This document shows positions 1 through 9,175 of a stretch of DNA of 64,000 bases, one piece after another. Numbering within the stretch: position 1 is the first letter of the stretch; each line of letters starts with the position of its first letter. The position numbers were made by a program, and so were the translations under genes. Under the pieces are notes generated by a model. It was not told the origin of the DNA and did not search any database. It saw only the letters and a list, made by a program, of their open reading frames with translations. Where the stretch lies: the NCBI GenBank assembly GCA_902791215.1, contig CADAUZ010000006.1, positions 47,021-111,020 on the forward strand, in the 5' to 3' direction. This DNA comes from Oscillospiraceae bacterium (GTDB lineage Bacteria; Bacillota; Clostridia; Oscillospirales; Oscillospiraceae).

Positions 1-1375
1 CGTGTTCGGCGTCAAGGGCGGCGCCGCCGGCGGCGGCTATGCCCAGGTGGTTCCCATGGAGGACATCAACCTCCACTTCACCGGCGACTTCCACGCCATC
101 GGCGCAGCCAACAACCTGCTGGCCGCGATGCTCGATAACCACATCCAGCAGGGGAACAGCCTGCACATCGACCCCCGCCGCATCACCTGGAAGCGCTGTG
201 TGGACATGAACGACCGCCAGCTCCGTTTTGTTGTGGACGGTCTCGGCGGCAAGGTCAACGGCACCCCGCGCGAGGATGGCTTCGACATCACGGTGGCAAG
301 CGAAATCATGGCGGTGTTCTGCCTGGCCTCCTCTATCACCGATCTCAAGGAGCGCCTCGGCCGCATCATCGTGGGCTACAGCTACGAGGGCAAGCCCGTC
401 ACCGCCGCGGACCTCAAGGCGGTGGGCGCGATGGCGGCACTCTTGAAGGACGCGCTCAAGCCGAACCTCGTGCAGACTCTGGAGGGCACGCCCGCCTTCG
501 TCCACGGCGGCCCCTTTGCCAACATCGCCCACGGCTGCAACTCCGTCATGGCGACCCGCATGGCCCTCAAGATGGGCGACTACACCGTCACGGAGGCCGG
601 CTTCGGCGCGGACCTCGGCGCGGAGAAGTTCCTCGACATCAAGTGCCGCATGGCGGGCCTGACGCCCGATGCGGTGGTGGTCGTGGCAACCGTGCGCGCG
701 CTCAAGATGCACGGCGGCCTTTCCAAAAAGGAGCTTGCCAGCGAGGACCTGAACGCTCTTGAGAAGGGCATCCCGAACCTGCTGCGCCATGTGTCCAACA
801 TCAAGAACGTCTATGGCCTGCCCTGCGTGGTGGCGGTCAACCGCTTCCCAACTGACAGCGATGCCGAGATCGACTTCATCATCAAAAAGTGCCGCGAGCT
901 CGGCGTCAATACCGTGCTCTCCACCGTCTGGGCTGAGGGCGGCAAGGGCGGCGAGGCGCTTGCACGCGAGGTCGTGCGCCTGTGCGAGGAGGAAAAGGGC
1001 GACTTTAAGTTCTCCTATGAGCTTGACGGCAGCATCGAGGACAAGATCCGCGCCATCGTCACGCGCATTTACGGCGGCAGGGACGTGAGCATCCTGCCCG
1101 CCGCCCAGAAGCAGATCGAGGAGCTTACAAAGCTCGGCTTTGCGGGCCTGCCCGTCTGCATTGCCAAGACCCAGTACAGCTTCTCCGACGATCCCACCAA
1201 GCTCGGCGCGCCCGAGGGCTTCACCGTCACAGTGAAGAACGTCAAGGTCTCTGCCGGCGCGGGCTTCATCGTCGTGCTCACCGGCGACATCATGACCATG
1301 CCGGGTCTGCCCAAGGCACCCGCCGCTGAAAAAATCGACGTGGACGAAAACGGCAGGATCAGCGGCCTGTTCTGA
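1..1375 (+). CDS. fhs: Formate--tetrahydrofolate ligase, 3' portion
   Basis: ATP-dependent activation of formate onto tetrahydrofolate to give 10-formyl-THF, in the cytosolic one-carbon pathway and the methyl branch of the Wood-Ljungdahl route. The gene enters from outside the left edge. About 457 codons are present out of a usual ~556, so the N-terminal part with the P-loop is missing from view. Recognisable stretches are the glycine-rich [11 protein letters not shown] start, the [18 protein letters not shown] segment, the [14 protein letters not shown] segment and the [14 protein letters not shown] segment, all classic for this family. The reading frame is open to TGA at 1373-1375 and is followed directly by a strong terminator. 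Identity is very secure; the start lies upstream of the window. Confidence 0.97.
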   Translation, partial: VFGVKGGAAGGGYAQVVPMEDINLHFTGDFHAIGAANNLLAAMLDNHIQQGNSLHIDPRRITWKRCVDMNDRQLRFVVDGLGGKVNGTPREDGFDITVASEIMAVFCLASSITDLKERLGRIIVGYSYEGKPVTAADLKAVGAMAALLKDALKPNLVQTLEGTPAFVHGGPFANIAHGCNSVMATRMALKMGDYTVTEAGFGADLGAEKFLDIKCRMAGLTPDAVVVVATVRALKMHGGLSKKELASEDLNALEKGIPNLLRHVSNIKNVYGLPCVVAVNRFPTDSDAEIDFIIKKCRELGVNTVLSTVWAEGGKGGEALAREVVRLCEEEKGDFKFSYELDGSIEDKIRAIVTRIYGGRDVSILPAAQKQIEELTKLGFAGLPVCIAKTQYSFSDDPTKLGAPEGFTVTVKNVKVSAGAGFIVVLTGDIMTMPGLPKAPAAEKIDVDENGRISGLF

Positions 1376-1401
1376 TTGATTTCCAATCTATGACAAAAAT
1401 G

Positions 1402-1441
1402 CACCGCGGAGAGTACAAAAATGCTCTCCGCGGTGTCTTTT
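1402..1441 (+). terminator. Rho-independent terminator of fhs
   Basis: A 12-bp perfect stem (CACCGCGGAGAG at 1402-1413 pairing with 1424-1435), a roughly 10-nt loop and a T-rich tail from 1436. It lies 26 bases after the fhs stop codon. Confidence 0.9.
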
Positions 1442-1515
1442 CGGCGAAATCAACGATTGAAAAGCGGCATCATGCGTGGTATGCTGTGTTGAAATTGATA
1501 CAGGAGCGATACGAC

Positions 1516-2196
1516 ATGACTTTGGAAAACCTGCGCGAAAACCGTTCGGCGCGCGCAATTATATTAAATATGCTGCTTGCTGCGGTGAGCCTGTTTATAA
1601 ACGGCTTCGGCGTGTACCTTACCATCCAGGCCAATATCGGCGCGGGACCCTGGGACGTGCTGAACCTGGGCCTTTCCAAGACCTTCGGCATCCTCTACGG
1701 CACCGCGTCCATCGCCGTGTCCCTGACCATCCTGATTATCGACATCCTGCTCAAAGAGCCCATCGGCATTGCCATGTTCATCGACGCCTTTGTGGTGGGA
1801 AAATCGGTGGACTTCTTCAACCATATCAACGCCGTGCCCGCCCGCACTTCGCTCTGGGCGGGAATCCCCGTGATGCTCCTGGGCCTTGTCATCATGGCCT
1901 ATACCCAGTACACCTACATGATCGCCTCCCTCGGCTGCGGACCGCGCGATACGCTGCTGGTGGGCCTTGCCAAGCGGGTCAAGCGCGTCCCCATCGGCGC
2001 GGTGAGCATTGCGCTTTTGAGTACCGCGACCCTCATCGGCTGGCTCCTGGGCGGGCCTGTGGGCATCGGCACCCTGATCTGTGCCTTCTGCACCGGGCCC
2101 ATCATGCAGGCGGCCTTTGCCAGCGTCCGCTTTGACGCCACCGCCATTCGCCATCAGCCCCTGCACGAGTCCCTCCGGGTCTTTCTGGCGCGATGA
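1516..2196 (+). CDS. YczE/YyaS/YitT-type integral membrane protein
   Basis: A 226-residue protein with about five or six hydrophobic segments and the motif pair GAGPWDVL (residues ~45-52) and SLGCGPRDTLLVGL (~136-149), the duplicated G-x-GPxD signature of the YczE family. Members are membrane proteins of unknown substrate; some lie near surfactin loci in Bacillus. I chose the ATG at 1516 because AGGAG at 1502-1506 sits at good distance; a longer open frame to 1390 runs back into the terminator. Its stop overlaps the next start by four bases (ATGA), so the two genes are translationally coupled. Function is not known. Confidence 0.8.
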   Translation: MTLENLRENRSARAIILNMLLAAVSLFINGFGVYLTIQANIGAGPWDVLNLGLSKTFGILYGTASIAVSLTILIIDILLKEPIGIAMFIDAFVVGKSVDFFNHINAVPARTSLWAGIPVMLLGLVIMAYTQYTYMIASLGCGPRDTLLVGLAKRVKRVPIGAVSIALLSTATLIGWLLGGPVGIGTLICAFCTGPIMQAAFASVRFDATAIRHQPLHESLRVFLAR

Positions 2197-2948
2197 CACA
2201 GCAGGAGCTGGAGCGGGCCGTCTGCGCTGTGATCTGCCAGGCGGACGGCATCAAGGCCCGCGAGATCGCGGACAGGCTGGGCGTTGACCGCAAGACGGTC
2301 AATCAGCTTTTGTACGCCTCCCCGCTGATGAAGGAGCTGTGCTGGCAGGACCGGGACTGCAAATGGCACGGCATCGTCCGCCAGGCGCGGCCCCATATCG
2401 GCCTGCAGGAGTTTGCGGGGTATTATGACACGGTTTCAGGCTTTCTCGGTCTCACGGAAGACGAATGGCTGCAGGCGCTGACCGAGGGCTGCACCAATAT
2501 CGGGCGCAGTCTCAATGACACGCGGGGCCTCATCCACTCCTTCCGGGACTGCCGGGAGACGATGGTGAGCCTCTTTGACGATCTGCTGCACCTTCTGGGC
2601 AAGTCCTGTCTCGACTGGGAGATCGCCTTCGAGCTGCGGCTCAAGCGCTCGCGCTATGTGCGCATCTACGCCGATGTGCTGATTATCACGGAAAACCGCG
2701 TCTTCTCGCTGGAGTTCAAGATGAAGGACAAAATCGACCCGGACGAGGTGGAGCAGGCGGCAAAGTATGCGCCGTTTCTGGAGATCGTCTTCGGGCCGAA
2801 GTATGAGATTATCCCGGTCCTGGTGCTGACGAGGGCGCGGGAGCAGTTCGAGTTTGTCCCGATCGGGCACAGCGACATGGTGCTCCCAGTCTGCTCGGGG
2901 GATATGCTGTTCAATGTGTTTGACGAGTATATCGGGTTTTTAAAATGA
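2193..2948 (+). CDS. Winged-helix protein with PD-(D/E)XK nuclease-like domain
   Basis: A 251-residue soluble protein. Residues ~1-60 look like a winged helix-turn-helix (AREIADRLGVDRKTVNQLLY). The C-terminal half has the spacing of a PD-(D/E)XK core: E147 in AFELRL, D161 in YADVLII, and E174-x-K176 in FSLEFK, followed by an alpha-helix with DEVEQAAKYAPFLE. This predicts either a nuclease-fold DNA-binding protein or a catalytically silent relative. It is cotranslated with the upstream YczE-like membrane protein through a 4-base overlap. I do not recognise a named family. Domain assignment is by motif only. Confidence 0.6.
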   Translation: MTQQELERAVCAVICQADGIKAREIADRLGVDRKTVNQLLYASPLMKELCWQDRDCKWHGIVRQARPHIGLQEFAGYYDTVSGFLGLTEDEWLQALTEGCTNIGRSLNDTRGLIHSFRDCRETMVSLFDDLLHLLGKSCLDWEIAFELRLKRSRYVRIYADVLIITENRVFSLEFKMKDKIDPDEVEQAAKYAPFLEIVFGPKYEIIPVLVLTRAREQFEFVPIGHSDMVLPVCSGDMLFNVFDEYIGFLK

Positions 2949-2949
2949 A

Positions 2950-2998
2950 AGACCAACGGTTTCGCCTTATCGGCGTTTTCCGTTGGTCTGTGTTTTTT
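2950..2998. terminator. Bidirectional terminator between convergent genes
   Basis: A 10-bp stem (2950-2959 with 2980-2989), T-run at 2992-2998 on the plus strand and a T-rich tail on the minus strand. It separates the nuclease-like gene from the converging PfkB kinase gene. Confidence 0.85.
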
Positions 2999-3932
2999 AT
3001 TCCTCTTCCACGTCCAGCTCCAGGCCCAGCTCCCGCGGGCGGAAGCGCGGGCACACGTTCTCCGACACCTTGATGACCGAGGCCGCCAGACGCGTGCCGA
3101 TCTCCACGGCCTCGCGCATGCTCTTGTGATAGGTAAGCCCGATGGAGACCCCGGCGCAGAAGGCGTCACCCGCGCCGGTGGTGTCGCGCACCTTCACATG
3201 CTCCGCCGGGAAATAGCCCACCTCGCCGCTGCGGCTTGCATAGACCGAGCCGCGGCTGCCCATGGTGACGACGATGGCGGGGATGTTCGCGCTTTCAAGC
3301 CGGGCGGGCAGATCGGCGCACAGCTCCTCGGGCGTAGCTTTCGAGTAGTTTGCCACAAAGAGGATGCCGGCCTCGGCCTGGTTGCATACAAAGCAGTCCA
3401 TGCGCTGCAGAAAGTCCCGCCGCTCGGAGGCAATGCCCATGTTGGCGACCACGCCATAGACGGGCACACCGTATTTCTCCGCAAGGTCGAGGGCACGCTT
3501 GACGATATCCTTGCCGACATCGGCCTCAATGACCACGCTGTCGGCGTTTTTGAAAATCTCGTCGCCCTTTTCGTCCAGAATGTCACAGATGCGGCTGAGG
3601 TCGGGGCGCTGGGAGATGGAGCCCGCAAGGTCCCCTGTCTGGTCGAAGACCGCAAGCCACATGCCCATCCCGTTCGGCACTTTGCGGATGTAGTCGGTGT
3701 TCACCTTGTGGCGGCGCAGCTTGCGCAGCACGTCCTCACCCTGGGCGGTATCGTCCACGAGGCTTACGAAGGTGGGGCGCAGCTCGACATTGGCAATATC
3801 CTCGGCAACGTTCCGACCCACGCCGCCGTGGACAAACTGGATCTCTCCTGCGTTTCGCCCGGTGGGGAGGTACAGATCCTCCGGAAAACCCTTCACGTCC
3901 ACGAACACTGCGCCGATCACCACAATAGCCAT
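2997..3932 (-). CDS. PfkB-family carbohydrate/nucleoside kinase
   Basis: A 311-residue ribokinase-fold kinase that phosphorylates a sugar or nucleoside with ATP. The N-terminal GGVGRNVAEDIANV matches PfkB signature 1, and DTTGAGDAFCAG near residue 255 is signature 2, with Asp of GAGD as catalytic base and the glycines as anion hole. GRNVAEDIANV and the overall length resemble pseudouridine kinase or ribokinase-like enzymes, but no PsuG partner is adjacent, so substrate is open. A good Shine-Dalgarno (AGGAGG) precedes the ATG. A consensus promoter lies upstream at 3975-4003. The gene is alone in its transcription unit. Confidence 0.85.
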   Translation of the reverse strand: MAIVVIGAVFVDVKGFPEDLYLPTGRNAGEIQFVHGGVGRNVAEDIANVELRPTFVSLVDDTAQGEDVLRKLRRHKVNTDYIRKVPNGMGMWLAVFDQTGDLAGSISQRPDLSRICDILDEKGDEIFKNADSVVIEADVGKDIVKRALDLAEKYGVPVYGVVANMGIASERRDFLQRMDCFVCNQAEAGILFVANYSKATPEELCADLPARLESANIPAIVVTMGSRGSVYASRSGEVGYFPAEHVKVRDTTGAGDAFCAGVSIGLTYHKSMREAVEIGTRLAASVIKVSENVCPRFRPRELGLELDVEEE

Positions 3933-3974
3933 AAGCGTCCTCCTTTTGCCCGGGGGCTTTTTGTCTATGTCTTA

Positions 3975-4003
3975 ACTATAAAAAGAATGTTAACATTTGT
4001 CAA
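3975..4003 (-). promoter_or_regulatory. Sigma-A promoter of the PfkB kinase gene
   Basis: TTGACA (4003-3998), 17-base spacer, TATAGT (3980-3975), reading leftward about 45 bases before the ATG. Confidence 0.85.
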
Positions 4004-4077
4004 GGCACAATGAAAAGCATTTCTTTTTTTTCTTGTTTGTGCTACAATCCATTCGAATATGATTTGGGAGGCATACT

Positions 4078-5121
4078 ATGTCTGTTACTGCTCGACCCTT
4101 CGGTTCCCTCTCCACCGGGGAGGAGGTCCGTGCCTATACCATCACCAATGACGGCGGCGCAAGCTGCACCCTGCTCGACTACGGCGCAATCGTCCAGGCT
4201 ATCTGCGTGCCCAATAAGGACGGCGGCCTTACCGACGTGGTGCTCGGCTACGATACGGCGGCGGAATACGAGACCGGGCGCGGCCACCTCGGCGGCATGA
4301 TCGGCCGAGTCGCCAACCGCCTCGGCGGGGCGCGTTTTTCCTTAAACGGCAAAGAGTACCCGCTTGAAAAGAACAACGGCAACAACTGCCTGCACGGCGG
4401 CTCGAGAAGCTATGACCACTACATGTGGAACGCTGCGATCGAGGGCGAAAACAGCGTGCGTTTTACCCGCCTCAGCCCTGACGGAGAGCAGGGTTTCCCC
4501 GGCAATCTGAATGTATCTGTGACCTACCGGCTTGAGACCGCAGACGACGGAGACGTCGTTTTCTACATGATCTACGAGGCCGAATCTGACGCCGACACCC
4601 TCTTTGCCCCCACCAACCACAGCTATTTTGATCTCTCCGGCTGCGGCAAGGCCATGGAACAGACGCTCATCCTCAACGCCACCTCCTGCCTGCCCCTGAC
4701 GTCGGACAGCGTGCCCAACGGAAAGATCGTGCCCGTCGGCGGCACCCCCTTTGACTTCACCCGGGAAAAGCCCATCGGTCGGGATATCGACGCGGACGAT
4801 GAGCAGCTCAAACTCGCAAACGGCTATGACCACAACTTCTGCCTCGGCAGCAAGCCCTACGCAGCCGAGCTCTACAGCGCTGAGACAGGCATCCGCATGG
4901 CGGTGTTCACCGACATGCCCGGCGTGCAGGTCTATACCGCAAACGGACTCGGTGAGCAGGTCGGCAAGGGCGGCGTGAAGACCCACGACCGCGGCGCTGT
5001 GTGCCTCGAGACCCAGCTCTGGCCCGATGCCATGAATCACTGGGGCTTCCCATCGCCGGTCCTCCGTGCAGGCGAGAAGTGCGGCAGCTTCACAAGTCAC
5101 CTGTTCCGGGTTGAAAAGTAA
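4078..5121 (+). CDS. galM: Aldose 1-epimerase (mutarotase)
   Basis: A 347-residue galactose mutarotase that interconverts alpha and beta anomers of aldohexoses, feeding the Leloir pathway. Family features are GRVANRLGGARFSLNG (substrate-binding Arg), NGNNCLHGG, the catalytic His in TNHSYFDLSG near residue 181, and the catalytic Glu in CLETQLWPDA near residue 302. Length matches the family. GGGAGG at 4065-4070 sits 7 bases before the ATG. It is followed 18 bases later by the clostripain-like gene, probably on the same transcript. galT lies 20 kb away on the other strand. Confidence 0.95.
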   Translation: MSVTARPFGSLSTGEEVRAYTITNDGGASCTLLDYGAIVQAICVPNKDGGLTDVVLGYDTAAEYETGRGHLGGMIGRVANRLGGARFSLNGKEYPLEKNNGNNCLHGGSRSYDHYMWNAAIEGENSVRFTRLSPDGEQGFPGNLNVSVTYRLETADDGDVVFYMIYEAESDADTLFAPTNHSYFDLSGCGKAMEQTLILNATSCLPLTSDSVPNGKIVPVGGTPFDFTREKPIGRDIDADDEQLKLANGYDHNFCLGSKPYAAELYSAETGIRMAVFTDMPGVQVYTANGLGEQVGKGGVKTHDRGAVCLETQLWPDAMNHWGFPSPVLRAGEKCGSFTSHLFRVEK

Positions 5122-5139
5122 ACAGATAGAGGCGATCAA

Positions 5140-7863
5140 ATGGATAACAAAAGACCTCACAGCAGAGAAAAACGGGTAGGCCAGGGCTCCGTCACCGCGC
5201 GCAAGGGCGATCAGGTCAACTTCGGCGGCCCCGTCGGCGGCAGCAGCCAGAACGGCAGACCCGGCCAGGGTCCCACCGGACCACAGCGCCCCGGCATGCA
5301 GGGCGGCCCCACCGGGCAGCAGCGCATGGGCATGTCGAGCCGCAGGACCCAGCGCACCGGAATCCCGCGCCGTTCCGGCGGTGTCAGCATTTTCGGCATC
5401 CTGATCCTGCTCTTTGTCCTTCTGCGCGGCTGCGGAAATGGCGGTGAGACCCAGAGTTTCCCAGTCGCAACGCCCAGACCCACCTCTTATGTCACCGCGG
5501 CTCCGAGCTACACCGCGGCCCCGCAAAACAGCGGTCTCCAGTCCATCAGCGACACAAACCTGATGTTCTCGTCCAACGGCGCGAGCTGGGGAGACGCTCT
5601 CGGCTCCCTCTTCGGCTACGGCGACAGCTACTCGGGCACAAACCCGACGGGCGGCTCTAACGGCGGCAGCGGCCTTCTGCAGGACCTGCCCGGCGTCGTG
5701 CCCACCATGGCACCGACAGCGACACCGCGTCCCATTGCCACGCCCAGGCCCACGGCAACGCCGAGACCCACCGCCGCGCCCGTCGCGGCGGCAACGCGCG
5801 GGAAATTCTTCACACCCCTCGGCAACGGACGTGATACCGTCACAGTCATGGTCTATCTGTGCGGCACGGACCTGGAGTCCAAATACGGTATGGCGACCTC
5901 GGACCTGACGGAGATGGTGAAGGCCAATATCTCCGACAAGGTGAATGTCATTGTGGAGACCGGCGGCTGCAGAAGCTGGAAAAACAATGTGGTTTCCAAC
6001 TCCGCAAACCAGATCTACCGCGTGCAGAGCGGCGGGCTTGAGCGGCTGGAGAGCAACTTCGGCCGGGCCGCCATGACCGACCCCGCGAACCTGACAAAGT
6101 TCATCCAGTACTGCGCGAAAAACTTCCCCGCCAACCGCAACGTGCTCATCATGTGGGACCACGGCGGCGGCTCCATCAGCGGCTACGGCTACGATGAAAA
6201 GAGCGGCGGGCGCGCCTCCATGACTCTGCCGCAGATCGACCAGGCCCTGAGCGACGCGGGCGTCACCTTTGACTGGATCGGCTACGACGCCTGCCTCATG
6301 TCCACCCTGGAGACGGCGCTGGTCTCCGCCAAGTACGCCGACTACCTCATCGCCTCCGAAGAAGTGGAACCCGGCACCGGCTGGTACTACACCGACTGGC
6401 TCAACGCCATCTCCAGAAACACCTCTCTGCCCACCGAGGCTCTCGGCAAGACCATCATCGACAGCTATGTCAGCGCCTGCCGCGCCAAGTCCTACAACGC
6501 CCAGGTCACCCTGGCCATGACGGATCTTGTCCAACTTGAGAGCAAGCTCCCCGAGGCCTTCCGCGATTTCTCGATCGCGACCTACGACATGATTGAGGGC
6601 GACGACTACCGCCAGGTCTCCAACGCCCGCGCGGGCGCCAGACAGTTTGCCCAGTCCACCCGCATCAACCAGGTGGACCTGGCCGACCTCGCGATGCGCA
6701 TCGGCTCCGAAGAGGGCAAGGCCCTTGCCCGGACCATCCAGGACTGCGTCAAGTATAACGGCACCACCATCACCAAGTGCTACGGCCTGAGCATCTACTT
6801 CCCCTATGAGAGCATGAGCTCGGTATCCTCGGCCATCAACACCTACGACACCCTCGGCCTTGACGAGGAGTATGCCAAGGTCATCAGGAGCTTTGCAAGC
6901 CTTGAGTACGGCGGCCAGGTGGGCTCCTCCGCCTCCCAGAGCTACGGCTACTCCAGCGGCGGCTTCGACTCCTACGGCGATTTGCTCAATACGCTCCTGG
7001 GCGGCTACTCATACGCCGACAGCAGCTCCTACGGCGGCTCGGCCTATGGAAGCTCCGGCCCCTCGGGCGCGCTCTCCGGCGGCTACACCAATTCTTACGG
7101 GCAGTCGAGCGCGGGCTATAGCCTCGATATGGGCGATCTGTTCAGTCTCTTCTCCGCCTTCTCCGGGCGCAGCCTCGGCGGTGACAAGAGCTGGGTCGAC
7201 ACACAGCTCATCGCCGATCACGCGAAGGCCATGAGCGAAAGCTTCCTCGACCCCGGCAGGCTTACGGTCTCCTACGCAAACGGCCGCCCCGTCGTCTCCC
7301 TGACGGACAAGGAGTGGGCCCAGATCCAGACCGTGGAGCTGAACGTCTTTGCCGACGACGGCGAGGGCTATTTCGACCTGGGCCTGGATAACCTCTTCGA
7401 GATCGAAGACGGCAATCTCCTGATCGACTACGACGCCACCTGGCTCACCATCAACGGACAGCTCGTGGCCTACTATCTCGTCTCCGACAGCCAGAACCCG
7501 GACGGCAGCTGGACCACCATCGGCCGTATCCCGGCGCTCCTCAACGGCGAGAAGGTCAATCTCCAGGTCATCTTCAACGACGAAAACCGCTACGGCACCA
7601 TTACCGGGGCCTACCCGTTCTACGCCGGCGCCGAGACCGATACAAGCCCCAAGGGCCTTGTCCCGCTCCGGCGCGGCGACAGGCTGGAGTTTGTGTGCGA
7701 CTACTATGGCTACGACAACAGCTTCCAGGCCACCCACAAGCTCGACTCGAGCCTCACTGTCACGGGCGAGCTGGTGCTTGAAAACCTCAGCGTTACCAAC
7801 AACGTTATCCCCAGCTATCGCTTTACCGATATTTACGGCAACCACTATTGGCTCAGATTCTGA
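5140..7863 (+). CDS. Clostripain-family (C11) cysteine protease, membrane-anchored
   Basis: A 907-residue protein. Residues 1-80 are basic, glycine/proline-rich and probably disordered. One membrane segment spans about residues 83-97, so the rest is likely outside the cell. A Thr-Pro-Arg linker with repeated ATPRPT units covers roughly 185-215. The peptidase C11 domain starts near 230 (VTVMVYLCGTDLES), with the catalytic pair His341 in MWDHGGG and Cys385 in GYDACLMS. Residues about 588-665 are extremely rich in Ser, Gly and Tyr. A further beta-rich domain of unknown function fills the C-terminus. Clostripains cleave after Arg and self-activate. Follows galM by 18 bases and precedes a small YtxH-like gene. 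Confidence 0.9.
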   Translation: MDNKRPHSREKRVGQGSVTARKGDQVNFGGPVGGSSQNGRPGQGPTGPQRPGMQGGPTGQQRMGMSSRRTQRTGIPRRSGGVSIFGILILLFVLLRGCGNGGETQSFPVATPRPTSYVTAAPSYTAAPQNSGLQSISDTNLMFSSNGASWGDALGSLFGYGDSYSGTNPTGGSNGGSGLLQDLPGVVPTMAPTATPRPIATPRPTATPRPTAAPVAAATRGKFFTPLGNGRDTVTVMVYLCGTDLESKYGMATSDLTEMVKANISDKVNVIVETGGCRSWKNNVVSNSANQIYRVQSGGLERLESNFGRAAMTDPANLTKFIQYCAKNFPANRNVLIMWDHGGGSISGYGYDEKSGGRASMTLPQIDQALSDAGVTFDWIGYDACLMSTLETALVSAKYADYLIASEEVEPGTGWYYTDWLNAISRNTSLPTEALGKTIIDSYVSACRAKSYNAQVTLAMTDLVQLESKLPEAFRDFSIATYDMIEGDDYRQVSNARAGARQFAQSTRINQVDLADLAMRIGSEEGKALARTIQDCVKYNGTTITKCYGLSIYFPYESMSSVSSAINTYDTLGLDEEYAKVIRSFASLEYGGQVGSSASQSYGYSSGGFDSYGDLLNTLLGGYSYADSSSYGGSAYGSSGPSGALSGGYTNSYGQSSAGYSLDMGDLFSLFSAFSGRSLGGDKSWVDTQLIADHAKAMSESFLDPGRLTVSYANGRPVVSLTDKEWAQIQTVELNVFADDGEGYFDLGLDNLFEIEDGNLLIDYDATWLTINGQLVAYYLVSDSQNPDGSWTTIGRIPALLNGEKVNLQVIFNDENRYGTITGAYPFYAGAETDTSPKGLVPLRRGDRLEFVCDYYGYDNSFQATHKLDSSLTVTGELVLENLSVTNNVIPSYRFTDIYGNHYWLRF

Positions 7864-7893
7864 GCGTGGAATAATTCAGGAGGTACAAAAACC

Positions 7894-8430
7894 ATGGGAC
7901 TCATTTCCAAACTGCTGAAAACCGGCCTTACGATCGGTGCGCTCGTCACCGCCTACCAGGCCACCCAGAAGACCAAGAAGGAGACCGGCACCATTGATGC
8001 CGACGCCTTCGTGCGCAACTTCAAGGATCAGGCGATCGAGAACACCAAGATCGTCGCCGACACCGTCAAATCCCAGCTCGCCGGCAAGCCCGCCGAGACC
8101 AAGGGCGACTACCGCGTCTCCGACGAGGGCGAGAACGGCTACACCTATGTGGACGCCAAGCCCGCCGAGGGTGAGGCCAAGCCCGCCGACAAACAGGCCA
8201 AGCCCGCCGACAAACAGGACAAGCCCGAGGACAAGCAGGCCAAGCCCGAGGACAAGGTGAACGAGGTGCTCGAGACCGTGAAGGAGAAGGCACCCGAGGT
8301 CATCGAAAAGGTGCAGGACATCGTGGAGGATATCCGCGAGAACGCGCCCGAGTACAAGGCCAAGGCCCAGGAGTTCGTCGAGGATGTCAAGGAAGCCGCG
8401 AAAAAGGCCCTGGACAAGGACGACAAGTAA
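7894..8430 (+). CDS. Small YtxH-like protein with charged repeats
   Basis: A 178-residue protein with a weakly hydrophobic N-terminus (LLKTGLTIGALVTAYQA), then a helical region, then Lys/Pro/Asp-rich heptad-like repeats (AKPADKQ, AKPADKQ, DKPEDKQ, AKPEDK at residues ~93-120), and a C-terminal amphipathic charged helix. It resembles YtxH/apolipoprotein-like stress proteins in composition, but this is a compositional call. AGGAGGT at 7879 sets the ATG. It is probably cotranscribed with the clostripain gene 30 bases upstream and ends at a strong terminator. Function unknown. Confidence 0.7.
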   Translation: MGLISKLLKTGLTIGALVTAYQATQKTKKETGTIDADAFVRNFKDQAIENTKIVADTVKSQLAGKPAETKGDYRVSDEGENGYTYVDAKPAEGEAKPADKQAKPADKQDKPEDKQAKPEDKVNEVLETVKEKAPEVIEKVQDIVEDIRENAPEYKAKAQEFVEDVKEAAKKALDKDDK

Positions 8431-8445
8431 TCTCATAAGCAAGAA

Positions 8446-8484
8446 ACAGGAGCCGTGAAGTTTTGCTTCACGGCTCCTGTTTTG
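8446..8484 (+). terminator. Rho-independent terminator after the galM-protease operon
   Basis: A 15-bp perfect stem (8446-8460 with 8466-8480), 5-base loop, and T-run. Confidence 0.9.
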
Positions 8485-8502
8485 TCATGCGGATATTTAT
8501 TT

Positions 8503-8535
8503 TTGTCATCCCGAGCGAAGCGAAGGATCTTTTCC
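8503..8535. repeat. Half copy of the GTCATCCTGAGCG/AAGGATC dispersed repeat
   Basis: Contains TTGTCATCCCGAGCGAAGCG followed by AAGGATC. The same words recur near 10.3, 20.3, 45.8, 54.9 and 56.5 kb, always between genes. Confidence 0.6.
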
Positions 8536-8556
8536 TTCTGCGTTTTTCCTTCGGTT

Positions 8557-9111
8557 TCAAATATATCCCAGATGTTCCAGCAGAATCTTAACGCCGATGC
8601 CGATAAGGATTACGCCGCCCGCGATCTCCGCCTTCGCCTTGTAGCGCAGACCGAACTGATGGCCGATGTACACGCCGAGGACCGACAGCAGAAAGGTGGT
8701 CACGCCGATGAGCGAGGCGGCGGGCAGAATGCGCACCTGCAAAAAGGCAAAGGTCACGCCCACGGCCAGCGCGTCGATGCTGGTGGCGACGGCGAGCAGC
8801 AGCATGGTTTTGAAGCTCAGGTCGTCGTCCAGATCGTCTGCCTGCTTTGCCTCGCGGATCATGCTGATGCCGATCACGGTCAGCAGCCCGAAGGCGATCC
8901 AGTGGTCGATGCTCTCGATCACGTGCTCAAAGCGATAGCCCAGCGCCCAGCCGATCACCGGCATCAGAAACTGAAAGCCGCCGAAGTACAGCCCCACCAA
9001 CACCGCATGGCGCGGCGAAAGCTTTTTGAGGCTCAGCCCCTTGCAGATGGACACGGCAAAGGCGTCCATGCTCAGACCCACGGCGATCAGCAGCAGTTCA
9101 AAAAATCCCAT
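8557..9111 (-). CDS. mntP: MntP-type manganese efflux pump
   Basis: A 184-residue, six-helix membrane protein that exports Mn2+. The two internal repeats of the family are clear: [14 protein letters not shown] near the N-terminus and [15 protein letters not shown] about 100 residues later, each with the conserved Asp. I chose the ATG at 9111 since GGGAG lies eight bases upstream; an in-frame GTG at 9126 would add five residues. No yybP-ykoY manganese riboswitch is visible in the short upstream region. It is read after the acyltransferase gene on the same strand, perhaps from its own weak promoter. Confidence 0.92.
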   Translation of the reverse strand: MGFFELLLIAVGLSMDAFAVSICKGLSLKKLSPRHAVLVGLYFGGFQFLMPVIGWALGYRFEHVIESIDHWIAFGLLTVIGISMIREAKQADDLDDDLSFKTMLLLAVATSIDALAVGVTFAFLQVRILPAASLIGVTTFLLSVLGVYIGHQFGLRYKAKAEIAGGVILIGIGVKILLEHLGYI

Positions 9112-9142
9112 ATCCCATACTCCCACATGTTGGTTTCATCAG

Positions 9143-9169
9143 AGTATAACAAGTGTGCGGAAAAGTCAA
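9143..9169 (-). promoter_or_regulatory. Possible mntP promoter
   Basis: TTGACT (9169-9164) and TATACT (9148-9143) with a short 15-base spacer in the gap before mntP. The boxes are good but the spacing is suboptimal. Confidence 0.35.
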
Positions 9170-9175
9170 GAGAAG

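Noticed and set aside
4342..6534. 730-codon open frame on the minus strand across galM and the clostripain gene
   Set aside because: It is antisense to two clear genes, has no RBS, and has the Gly/Ala/Val/Arg-rich look typical of shadow frames in GC-rich DNA.
9112..9175. Possible manganese riboswitch (yybP-ykoY) ahead of mntP
   Set aside because: The gap is only about 64 bases and has none of the conserved blocks, so at best a promoter lies there.
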